Shown here: in pieces, positions 1 through 7,405 of the stretch
Position numbering within the stretch: position 1 is the first letter of the stretch
Layout of the letters: each line of letters opens with the position of its first letter
DNA from: Tenacibaculum sp.
GTDB lineage: Bacteria; Bacteroidota; Bacteroidia; Flavobacteriales; Flavobacteriaceae
Direction of reading: 5' to 3'
DNA length: 39,850 nt
Assembly (NCBI GenBank): GCA_020631475.1
Contig: JAHDHE010000009.1
Span: 1-39,850, forward strand
Position numbers and translations under genes: made by a program
The notes under the pieces: generated by a model
The model's database searches: none
Told to the model about the DNA's origin: nothing
What the model saw: only the letters and a program-made list of their open reading frames with translations

Positions 1-87
1 AGCAAGATGGACAACTTTTATCCTTTAAATCAAAATGCACAACGGGTAATTTTTATAAATTACGCAGATAAAGTTAAAACAAACAAT

Positions 88-2835
88 ATGCTTAAAAAAA
101 TACTATTAGTTTTTTTTGTTACCTGTAGCGTTGCATTATCTGCACAAGTTGCAATGAAAGGTAAGGTTTACGATGAATATTTAGAGCCATTTCCTAGTGC
201 TTTAATTACATATGGAGAACAAAGAGTTAGTTCTGACATTGATGGAAATTTTACAATTAAAAATGTAACAAGTTTTCCTTTTAAAATACAAATTACTGCA
301 TTAGGGTATCAATCTGAAGAAATAGAAGTTCTTACTGCTGATCAAGAATTGAATGTTATTTTAAAAGAAAATACAACGTTAGATGAAGTTGTAATTTCGG
401 CTTCACGATCTCCAGAACGTATTATTGAATCTCCTGTAACAATAGAAAGAATGGGAATTACCGACATGAAAAGAAACACTGCATCTTCTTTTTATGATGG
501 TTTAACAAACTTAAAAGGAATTGAATCACGAGAGGCAAGTTATGGTTATAAATCGATAAACTCACGTGGTTTTTCTACATTTGATAATACAAGATTTGTT
601 CAGTTAGTCGATGGGGTTGAAACAGCAATACCTGCACTTAATTTCTCAGCTGGTAACCTTTTAGGATTATCTGACTTAGATGTGAAAAATGTAGAAATAT
701 TACCTGGTGCATCTTCTGCATTATATGGTGCGAATGCATTTAATGGTATCTTGTTAATGAGAAGTAAAAACCCTTTTGATTATGATGGTATAAGTACTTA
801 CTTTAAAACAGGTCAAATCATGCAAGAACAAGCAGGTAATAATACTTTTTACGATGTTGGTGTTAGAATGGCATATAAGTTTAGTGATTATTTTGCCGCT
901 AAAGTAAATCTTACAGCATTTAAAGCAGAGGAATGGCATGCAAATGATAGACGAAATACTAGTGGAGTAGGAGGTGAAGTTATAGCAGGGAAAAGAGAAG
1001 GGAAAGAAGATGATACAACAGATTATGATGGTGTAAATACTTATGGTGATGAGTTTTCAGTACCTATTGCAGCTGTTGCAGCAGGACTAGCTCAGCAAGG
1101 AATTATTTTACCACCAGCTTTTATAGCAGCGCATGGAAGTAAAAATATAAGTAGAACTGGTTATGCTGAAAATGAACTATATGATTATGATGGTAAAAGT
1201 TTAAAGTTCGACGGTTCTTTACATTACAGACCAATGGGTAATGATAAACTAGAAATAGTTTATAATTCTCGTTTTTCAACAGGTAATAATTTATATCAAG
1301 GAACCAACAGGTTTTCACAAGAAGGTTATTATCTAGAACAACACAAATTAGAAGTTTTAGGAAAAAATTTCTTCTTAAGAGGATATTTTACAGGTAACGA
1401 AACAGGTGATAAGACTCATGATTTACGTTATGCAGGTTTAGCGTTAAATGAAAAGTATAACCCTTCATCTAACTGGTTTGGTGAATATGTTGTAGCTTTT
1501 GCACAAACTGGAAGTCAAGTAGCCGCAAGAAATTTTGCTGATAGAAATAGATTAAAATCTGGTACTGCTGAGTTTAAGAGCGCATTAAATGAGATTCAAA
1601 CAAAACCAATTAATGAAGGTGGTGCGGGATTAACTGATAGAACAGGATATTATCATGCAGATGCAAATTATAATTTTAGAGATTTAATTAATTGGGGAGA
1701 AATTCAAGTAGGAGGTTCTTATAGACAATTCAATATTAATTCTCAAGGAACTTTATTTACAGATAAAGACAGTCCTATTAAATTTGATATGTATGGATTG
1801 TACGCGCAAATACAAAAAACATTTTTAGATGAGCGTTTAAAGTTTACTGGATCATTACGTTATGATCAAGCAAATAACTTTGAAGGTAATTATTCGCCAA
1901 GGGTGGCATTAACTTATGATGTTGGTGGTAACAAAAATAAAATTATACGAGCTTCGTTTCAAACAGGTTTTAGAAACCCAAGTATAACAGAACAGTATTT
2001 CGGATTAAGATCAGGGCCAAATAGATTTATATTAGGTACTTCTATAGATAATTTAGATCGTTTCTCTGCTTCTGTAACAAATAGAGATGGAACATCTAAT
2101 ACTTTAACAGGTAACGATGCTTTTAATAAAGCTTACATTTTTAACAATGGAAATCTTGTTAAAATAAATGTAGACCCTGTAAAAGCAGAAAAAGTATCAT
2201 CTTACGAATTAGGTTATAGAAGTATAATTAATATAGGTGATGCTAGTATAATCGAATTAGATCTTAATGCATATTATAACCAATATGAAAACTTCGTAGC
2301 TTTTAGAGATGTTCTTACTCCTAATTACGAAGGTAACGCAGCAAATGGTCAAAACGCTTTTCAAAATGGAGATTTAACACAGTTTACTGTAAATACAAAT
2401 ACTTTAGCAGATGTTAATTCTTATGGTGTAGGTGTTGGACTAAATACAAAAGTTTTTAAAGACTTTAATTTAGGAGCAAACTATACGTTAAGTAGAATGA
2501 TATTTGATCAAAGTTCTGACCCAACTTTTCAACCTGGTTTTAATACGCCAGAACATCAAGTTAAAGTGTCGTTTGGTAATGCTAACTTATTTAAAAACTT
2601 TGGATTTAATATAAATGCTAGATGGCAAAGTGAATTTTTATGGCAATCTAGTTTCTTAAATGGTTTAGTAGAAGATAGAACTGTTTTAGATGCTCAGATG
2701 AACTATAGAATTCCTTCTATGAAATCAAGATTTAAAATTGGTGGTACAAATTTAACAGGGAAAGAATATGTTGTAGCACCAGGTTCTGGTTCAATAGGTT
2801 CACTTTATTATATATCTTGGACAATAAATAACTAA
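88..2835 (+). CDS. TonB-dependent outer-membrane receptor with carboxypeptidase-like N-terminal domain
   Basis: This gene encodes an outer-membrane active-transport receptor of about 915 aa. An N-terminal signal peptide ending SALSAQ is followed by a carboxypeptidase-D-like regulatory domain (about residues 22-105). The TonB plug domain (about 115-230, with the typical VEILPGASSALYGANAFNG stretch) and a long beta-barrel come next. The last residues are aromatic and hydrophobic (YYISWTINN), as in other outer-membrane barrels. The frame is open back to position 7, but the signal peptide only makes sense from the ATG at 88 (MLKKILLVFF), so that start is preferred. No SusD-type partner is adjacent, so this is not a SusCD pair; the substrate is unknown. 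A near-palindrome at 46-63 (GTAATTT-TTAT-AAATTAC) sits in the leader and could be a regulatory site. The family call is secure, the ligand is not. Confidence 0.93.
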   Translation: MLKKILLVFFVTCSVALSAQVAMKGKVYDEYLEPFPSALITYGEQRVSSDIDGNFTIKNVTSFPFKIQITALGYQSEEIEVLTADQELNVILKENTTLDEVVISASRSPERIIESPVTIERMGITDMKRNTASSFYDGLTNLKGIESREASYGYKSINSRGFSTFDNTRFVQLVDGVETAIPALNFSAGNLLGLSDLDVKNVEILPGASSALYGANAFNGILLMRSKNPFDYDGISTYFKTGQIMQEQAGNNTFYDVGVRMAYKFSDYFAAKVNLTAFKAEEWHANDRRNTSGVGGEVIAGKREGKEDDTTDYDGVNTYGDEFSVPIAAVAAGLAQQGIILPPAFIAAHGSKNISRTGYAENELYDYDGKSLKFDGSLHYRPMGNDKLEIVYNSRFSTGNNLYQGTNRFSQEGYYLEQHKLEVLGKNFFLRGYFTGNETGDKTHDLRYAGLALNEKYNPSSNWFGEYVVAFAQTGSQVAARNFADRNRLKSGTAEFKSALNEIQTKPINEGGAGLTDRTGYYHADANYNFRDLINWGEIQVGGSYRQFNINSQGTLFTDKDSPIKFDMYGLYAQIQKTFLDERLKFTGSLRYDQANNFEGNYSPRVALTYDVGGNKNKIIRASFQTGFRNPSITEQYFGLRSGPNRFILGTSIDNLDRFSASVTNRDGTSNTLTGNDAFNKAYIFNNGNLVKINVDPVKAEKVSSYELGYRSIINIGDASIIELDLNAYYNQYENFVAFRDVLTPNYEGNAANGQNAFQNGDLTQFTVNTNTLADVNSYGVGVGLNTKVFKDFNLGANYTLSRMIFDQSSDPTFQPGFNTPEHQVKVSFGNANLFKNFGFNINARWQSEFLWQSSFLNGLVEDRTVLDAQMNYRIPSMKSRFKIGGTNLTGKEYVVAPGSGSIGSLYYISWTINN

Positions 2836-2851
2836 TCTATTATAGATTTGT

Positions 2852-2895
2852 ACAATAAAAAAGGAGTGAACTTTAATTCACTCCTTTTTTATTGT
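2852..2895. terminator. Bidirectional intrinsic terminator
   Basis: A perfect 19-bp stem (2852-2870 with 2877-2895) closes a 6-nt loop, with A-runs on the left arm and T-runs on the right. It can end transcription from both the TonB receptor (+) and the CNNM gene (-), which converge here. Confidence 0.9.
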
Positions 2896-2909
2896 AATGT
2901 ATGAATGGT

Positions 2910-4034
2910 TTATTCAAAAATATCATCTTTTTCGATAATTCCTAAGCGTTTAGCACGCTTCTCCCAACTTTTTCTAGCTAAACCTTGTAAGTCGGCTACA
3001 TTATCACTTTCATCCATTATTTCAAAGCCTAATAAGGTTTCTATTACATCTTCTTGAGTAACTAATCCACTTACAGATCCGTATTCATCAACAACTAAAG
3101 CTAAATGCTCTCTTTGTTCAATTAATTTTTCAAATAAACTAGGTATTGATAAATCTCTATTAGCAATTATAATATTACGTTTAATTAATTTTAAAGGTTC
3201 ATTCCCTTTTTTATCAATCAAAGCTAATAATAACTGATCTTTTAAAATATAGCCTGTAATATTATCTGAATTTTCTGCATAAACAGGAACTCTAGAAAAT
3301 CGAAAAGGTCTATTTTCATCAAAAAATGATTGAATTGTTTGATTTTCATCAGCAGTTATTATAACGGTACGAGGAGTCATGATGTGTTTTGCTTGAACCT
3401 CTTTAAAGTTTAACATATTTCTAATTACGTTACTTTCGTTTTCTTCAAAAACTCCCTCTTGTTCAGCAATATCGGTCATTGCAGAAAAATCTTCTCTACT
3501 TAAAACACTTTCACCATGACCACCTTTACCGCCAATTAATTTGGTTGTTAATTGTAATACCCAAAGAATACCTGTCCACTTTAGTGGAAATATCATGATT
3601 TTTAATGCTTTTGTAGTAAAGTTTGCAAGTTCTTTCCAGTAAGTTGCACCAATTGTTTTTGGTATAATTTCTGAAGCTACTAGAATTAAAATTGTCATGA
3701 TAGAAGATACAACACCAACCATTATATCTTCAGTAAATTCAATTCCAAGAAAAGTTTTAGTTTCGCTACCATATAGTTCTGTATAAGCAACTTTTGCTTG
3801 TACACCTACTAAAATTGCACCAACTGTATGAGCAAGTGTATTAAGAGTTAAAATGGCAATTAAAGGTTTGTCTACATCTTTTTTAAGAGTTTCTAGTTGC
3901 GTAGCAAAAGCTTTACCTTCTTTCTTTTTAACATTGATAAAAGTGGGTGAAACACTTAATAGCACAGCTTCTAAAATAGAACATAGAAATGAAAAGAAAA
4001 TTGAAACTGTTGCGTAAATTATTAATAAAGTCAT
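2910..4034 (-). CDS. CNNM/DUF21 domain membrane protein with a CBS pair
   Basis: This is a membrane protein of the CNNM (DUF21) family, 374 aa, often labelled hemolysin- or CorC-related and linked to Mg2+/Co2+ transport or efflux. The N-terminal DUF21 region has hydrophobic segments around residues 1-28, 57-80, 103-122 and 145-165, with the family motif SEIIPKT at 121-127. A CBS pair follows: the first begins at MTPR (219-222) and the second contains VVDEYG (314-319). The protein stops about 45 residues after the second CBS domain, so the C-terminal CorC_HlyC transporter-associated domain of many relatives is missing. A terminator for the preceding gene (4071-4098) lies just upstream, so it is probably transcribed alone. 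Family is secure; the transported ion is not determined. Confidence 0.9.
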   Translation of the reverse strand: MTLLIIYATVSIFFSFLCSILEAVLLSVSPTFINVKKKEGKAFATQLETLKKDVDKPLIAILTLNTLAHTVGAILVGVQAKVAYTELYGSETKTFLGIEFTEDIMVGVVSSIMTILILVASEIIPKTIGATYWKELANFTTKALKIMIFPLKWTGILWVLQLTTKLIGGKGGHGESVLSREDFSAMTDIAEQEGVFEENESNVIRNMLNFKEVQAKHIMTPRTVIITADENQTIQSFFDENRPFRFSRVPVYAENSDNITGYILKDQLLLALIDKKGNEPLKLIKRNIIIANRDLSIPSLFEKLIEQREHLALVVDEYGSVSGLVTQEDVIETLLGFEIMDESDNVADLQGLARKSWEKRAKRLGIIEKDDIFE

Positions 4035-4070
4035 TCTTTTTTAATTTTAAGCTAAAATAAGCAAAAAACA

Positions 4071-4098
4071 AAACCTCAAAGATTTCTCTTTGAGGTTT
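4071..4098 (-). terminator. Intrinsic terminator after the DUF3078 gene
   Basis: A 12-bp stem (4071-4082 with 4087-4098) and a 4-nt loop are followed on the minus strand by TGTTTTTTG. It lies just past the stop codon of the DUF3078 gene at 4122. Confidence 0.85.
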
Positions 4099-4121
4099 GT
4101 TTTAATATTGTGTTTTATTAT

Positions 4122-4973
4122 TTAGAACCCGTAGTTAACACCTAAACCAAATACTTCTCTTGTTTGAAATCCTTCGAAAGCATTATCGTCATAGATAGCT
4201 TGCATAGAAAGGTTAGCAGATAAATACTTGTTAACTTTCATTACAACATTTACGGTGTAATCGATATCAACGTTTTTAGCTTCTTCTAAATAGTTAGTGT
4301 AAAGATTTAAAATATTTTCAACAGAAACATTTTTCATTATATCGAATTTGTAGTATCCACTAATAGAAGCACCCAATTCGTAACGAGTAGTCTCATTAGC
4401 TGCTACACCAAAATAACTAGCTCCATTAGCTAAGTTATCTGTAAAGTGACTATGAACAACGATTAATTTAGAAGTTGCAGGAGCAAAGTTTACTTTTAAA
4501 TTGTCAGATTTTTTCCATAACATACCTGGTCCAAATTGGAAATATGCTGGAGAGAAAAAATGAGATTGTTGTTGTCCGCCAACATCAGTAGATGACATTT
4601 GAGTTTTAAAGTTAAAGAAAGCTGAGTAAAACCAGTATCCTGAAGCCTTTTTTCCTAATAAAGAATTTAACTCTAAACGGTCATCCGTTTTTTGAATATC
4701 CTCTCCTTTTAACTTTGTAACCCCATAAGACGCAATTAATTTATTGTCCCAAGTCCAGTCACCTTTTACATAATTAAAATCGTAGTTTAAACCTAAAGTT
4801 CCAGAAATGTTGTTTTGTCCACCAGCTAACCAATTGTTAAAAGCTGATTGATTAAATAAGAAAGAAATGTTTCCTGTTTTTTTCCAACCTTCTTTTGGTT
4901 GCTCTTCTTTCTTTTCTTGTGCGTTAACAGTTAAAGCTCCAAATAATAAAGCAATAGCTAATAATTTTTTCAT
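4122..4973 (-). CDS. DUF3078 domain-containing outer-membrane protein
   Basis: This 283-aa exported protein belongs to the DUF3078 family, which is common in Bacteroidota. A signal peptide (residues 1-18, ending VNA before QEKK) is followed by the family hallmark NQSAFNNWLAGGQNN (about 41-55). A series of amphipathic, aromatic-rich strands then ends in GLGVNYGF, consistent with a beta-barrel in the outer membrane. Its molecular role is unknown. It has its own promoter (5003-5033) and its own terminator (4071-4098), so it is likely monocistronic. The family assignment rests on remembered motifs rather than a database search. Confidence 0.85.
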   Translation of the reverse strand: MKKLLAIALLFGALTVNAQEKKEEQPKEGWKKTGNISFLFNQSAFNNWLAGGQNNISGTLGLNYDFNYVKGDWTWDNKLIASYGVTKLKGEDIQKTDDRLELNSLLGKKASGYWFYSAFFNFKTQMSSTDVGGQQQSHFFSPAYFQFGPGMLWKKSDNLKVNFAPATSKLIVVHSHFTDNLANGASYFGVAANETTRYELGASISGYYKFDIMKNVSVENILNLYTNYLEEAKNVDIDYTVNVVMKVNKYLSANLSMQAIYDDNAFEGFQTREVFGLGVNYGF

Positions 4974-5002
4974 TGTAATGTTATTTTTTTTTTTTGAGGG
5001 CG

Positions 5003-5033
5003 CAAATATACGTACTCAGTATAGTTAGACAAA
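5003..5033 (-). promoter_or_regulatory. Bacteroidota-type promoter for the DUF3078 gene
   Basis: Read on the minus strand, TTTG (5030-5033) is followed after 19 nt by TATATTTG (5003-5010). This matches the Bacteroidota primary-sigma consensus TTTG / TAnnTTTG with correct spacing. The start codon is at 4973. Confidence 0.75.
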
Positions 5034-5054
5034 CTTATTTAAAAAAAGTCACTT

Positions 5055-5561
5055 TTATTTTCGTTTAAATAAAGGAACTGTTGAACAAGCTTCACCAAAC
5101 ATTATTGTTTTAGCGATTGGTTGAATTTTTTCGATCAGTAGAGTATATGCAGAAGGTGGTATTGGTTTGTTGGTGCACCCTTTTATAATTACAGGTTTAT
5201 CTTTATATTCAGAAACATCTAATTGATTAATGATTTCTTGATAAATAACAGTTTCTAATAACTCTAAATTACCAACAACTATTTTATTTGCATACTCAGC
5301 TAATTGAGTAGTTAATAATAAATACGCCCAAGATGGTATAATAGCATCAGAAGAGCATGATAAAGAAACGTAATTATTTTGGTACTGTGACCAATCATGA
5401 GTTTTAACCTGTTCTCTAAAGTTTTTTTCGCGAAGAATTAATCCTTCATACAACCAATCTTTAATATCGAAAACAACGCGGTTACCTTTAGGGTAAAAAT
5501 CTTCAAGGTCAACAGTAATCAATTTGCTATTCGCAATTCTATTTATAATTTCTTCAGCCAT
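5055..5561 (-). CDS. DUF2480 family protein of the SUF cluster
   Basis: This soluble 168-aa protein of the DUF2480 family is found in Bacteroidota almost always next to Fe-S cluster assembly (SUF) genes. Conserved-looking stretches are SLSCSSDAIIPSWAY (about 67-81) and IKGCTNKPIPPSAY (about 125-138), each with a cysteine before a proline-rich turn. Its biochemical activity is unknown to me. It is the last gene of a tight minus-strand trio (sufE, DUF59, DUF2480), 3 bp after the DUF59 gene, so translation is probably coupled. I see no terminator after it; the next feature is the promoter of the DUF3078 gene. Confidence 0.85.
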   Translation of the reverse strand: MAEEIINRIANSKLITVDLEDFYPKGNRVVFDIKDWLYEGLILREKNFREQVKTHDWSQYQNNYVSLSCSSDAIIPSWAYLLLTTQLAEYANKIVVGNLELLETVIYQEIINQLDVSEYKDKPVIIKGCTNKPIPPSAYTLLIEKIQPIAKTIMFGEACSTVPLFKRK

Positions 5562-5564
5562 AAA

Positions 5565-5885
5565 TTACAGCATTCCTAATTCTAACTTAGCTTCTTCGCT
5601 CATCATATCTTGAGTCCAAGTAGGATCGAAAGTAATTTCAACTTCACAGTTGTTAATTTCTTTTAAAGTTTTTACTTTTTCCTCAATTTCTACAGGTAAA
5701 CTTTCTGCCACGGGGCAGTTAGGTGAAGTTAATGTCATTAATATTTTAGCATCGTTTTCTTCTGATACGAATACATCATATATCAAACCTAACTCGTAAA
5801 TATCTACAGGTATCTCTGGATCGAATATTGTTTTTAATACACGAACTATTTTATCTCCTAAATCGTCTAATTCTTTATCTGTCAT
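5565..5885 (-). CDS. DUF59/MIP18-family SUF assembly protein (SufT-like)
   Basis: This small protein (106 aa) has the MIP18/DUF59 (PaaD-like) domain across its whole length, used in Fe-S cluster maturation. Visible motifs are the DPEIPVDIYELGLIYDV stretch (22-38) and the cysteine in TSPNCPVA (Cys57), the residue in this family expected to take part in cluster or metal handling. It lies between sufE (11-bp gap) and the DUF2480 gene (3-bp gap). In this context it is a SUF-system component rather than a phenylacetate-pathway PaaD. Confidence 0.9.
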   Translation of the reverse strand: MTDKELDDLGDKIVRVLKTIFDPEIPVDIYELGLIYDVFVSEENDAKILMTLTSPNCPVAESLPVEIEEKVKTLKEINNCEVEITFDPTWTQDMMSEEAKLELGML

Positions 5886-5896
5886 TTCTCCGTTCT

Positions 5897-6322
5897 TTAA
5901 TTCGTTAATTTGCTTTGCTGAGCAATCGCGTACATTTTTATTTGTTTTACCATAGAAACTAAACCGTTAGCACGGGTCGGACTTAAGTGTTCTTTTAGCC
6001 CGATTTTATCAATAAAATCAGTATCAGCATCTAATATAGCTTGAGGACTCTGATTAGAAAATACTCTTAATAATAACGCCACAATACCTTTAGTTAAAAT
6101 TGCATCGCTATCAGCTGTAAATTCTATAGTATCATCCTTTAATTCAGAATACAACCAAACTTTCGATTGACATCCTTTAATTAAATTTTCGTCCAATTTA
6201 TAAGTTTCGTTTATTAAAGGTAACGATCTTCCTAAGTCAATAATATACTCATAGCGCTCCATCCAGTCTTCAAACATTGAAAACTCGTCAATAATTTCTT
6301 CTTGTATTTCTTTGATAGTCAT
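5897..6322 (-). CDS. sufE: SufE family cysteine desulfuration protein
   Basis: This protein accepts persulfide sulfur from the SufS cysteine desulfurase and passes it to the SufBCD scaffold in Fe-S cluster assembly. It is 141 aa, the normal length for the family. The catalytic cysteine is Cys51 in the conserved LIKGCQSKVW context. The gene opens the minus-strand trio with the DUF59 and DUF2480 genes. The usual upstream partners sufB, sufC, sufD and sufS are absent; instead a divergent kinase gene begins 74 bp away, so this accessory group has its own promoter. Confidence 0.93.
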   Translation of the reverse strand: MTIKEIQEEIIDEFSMFEDWMERYEYIIDLGRSLPLINETYKLDENLIKGCQSKVWLYSELKDDTIEFTADSDAILTKGIVALLLRVFSNQSPQAILDADTDFIDKIGLKEHLSPTRANGLVSMVKQIKMYAIAQQSKLTN

Positions 6323-6340
6323 TTTTTAAAACTATTTTTG
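6311..6340 (+). promoter_or_regulatory. Promoter of the PfkB-kinase gene
   Basis: TTTG (6311-6314), an 18-nt spacer and TATTTTTG (6333-6340) match the Bacteroidota promoter consensus. The upstream element lies inside the start of the divergent sufE gene, so the two transcription units overlap closely. Confidence 0.7.
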
Positions 6341-6344
6341 CACA

Positions 6345-6354
6345 GTCGTACGAC
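6345..6354. repeat. Perfect palindrome GTCGTACGAC between divergent genes
   Basis: A 10-nt perfect palindrome lies a few bases downstream of the plus-strand TAnnTTTG box, between it and the minus-strand one (6372-6379). It could be an operator. It is short and could also be chance. Confidence 0.35.
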
Positions 6355-6371
6355 CACTTTATTTAAAAGTG

Positions 6372-6379
6372 CAAAATTA
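6372..6379 (-). promoter_or_regulatory. TAnnTTTG core of the sufE-operon promoter
   Basis: On the minus strand this reads TAATTTTG, a match to the -7 element, about 50 nt before the sufE start codon. No clear -33 element is visible. Confidence 0.5.
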
Positions 6380-6396
6380 CAGTAAAAAAATAAGAA

Positions 6397-7323
6397 ATGA
6401 GTAAATTATTAGCAGTTGGTACCGTAGCATTTGACGCTATTGAAACACCTTTTGGTAAAACAGATAAGATATTAGGAGGTTCGGGAACTTTTGTTGGTTT
6501 AGCAGCTTCTCAATTTGGAGTTGAAACTGGAGTAGTTTCTGTTGTTGGTGGAGATTTTCCTCAATCATATATAGATATGATGAACAACAAAGGAATTAAT
6601 ACTGACGGTATTGAAGTAGTTAAAGAAGGAAAAACTTTCTTTTGGAGTGGTAAATATCATAACGATATGAACTCTCGCGATACTTTGGTAACTGAATTAA
6701 ATGTATTAGAGCATTTTCAACCAGTAGTTCCAGAAGCGTTTAAAGATGCTGGCATTGTAATGTTAGGTAATTTACATCCATTAACACAAGCGTCTGTTTT
6801 AGATCAAATGAATGAAAGACCAAAATTGGTAGTATTAGATACTATGAACTTTTGGATGGACATTGCTTTAGCTGATTTACATACTGTTTTAAAAAGAGTA
6901 GATGTAATTACAATTAACGATGAAGAAGCTCGTCAATTATCTGGAGAGTATTCTTTAGTAAATGCAGCTAAGAAGATTCATAAAATGGGTCCTAAGTATG
7001 TAGTTATTAAAAAAGGAGAACACGGAGCTTTACTATTTAATGAAGGGAAAATGTTTTATGCGCCAGCATTACCATTAGCTGAAGTATTTGATCCAACAGG
7101 AGCAGGAGATACATTTGCAGGAGGTTTCTGTGGATATTTAGCAAAGACAGAAGATATATCGTTTGATAATATGAAGAACGCGATTATTTACGGTTCTAAT
7201 TTAGCATCCTTTTGCGTTGAAAAATTCGGAACTCAGCGAATGGAAGAATTAACGAAAAACGAAGTATTAACTCGTTTGCAGTCTTTTAAAGATTTAACAC
7301 AATTTGATATAGAGTTATCATAA
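6397..7323 (+). CDS. PfkB-family sugar/nucleoside kinase
   Basis: This cytoplasmic ATP-dependent kinase of the ribokinase/PfkB superfamily has 308 aa. The C-terminal signature DPTGAGDTFAGGF starts at Asp232 and places the catalytic base at Asp238 (GAGD). The N-terminal GGSGTFVGLAASQFG region corresponds to the glycine-rich sugar-binding motif. The substrate is not evident. A purF-type gene follows on the same strand 83 bp later, which hints at a purine or ribose-phosphate link, but a terminator (7323-7356) lies between them. It is transcribed from the promoter at 6311-6340. Confidence 0.9.
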   Translation: MSKLLAVGTVAFDAIETPFGKTDKILGGSGTFVGLAASQFGVETGVVSVVGGDFPQSYIDMMNNKGINTDGIEVVKEGKTFFWSGKYHNDMNSRDTLVTELNVLEHFQPVVPEAFKDAGIVMLGNLHPLTQASVLDQMNERPKLVVLDTMNFWMDIALADLHTVLKRVDVITINDEEARQLSGEYSLVNAAKKIHKMGPKYVVIKKGEHGALLFNEGKMFYAPALPLAEVFDPTGAGDTFAGGFCGYLAKTEDISFDNMKNAIIYGSNLASFCVEKFGTQRMEELTKNEVLTRLQSFKDLTQFDIELS

Positions 7324-7356
7324 AAAAAATCCGCGCTTTTTGCTGCGGATTTTTTT
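7323..7356 (+). terminator. Intrinsic terminator after the PfkB-kinase gene
   Basis: A 12-bp stem (7323-7334 with 7345-7356) with a 10-nt loop ends in a run of T. It starts on the stop codon of the kinase gene. Confidence 0.85.
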
Positions 7357-7405
7357 ATATAAAAAATACAACAACACACACAACACAACTAAATATTTAA
7401 ATTAA

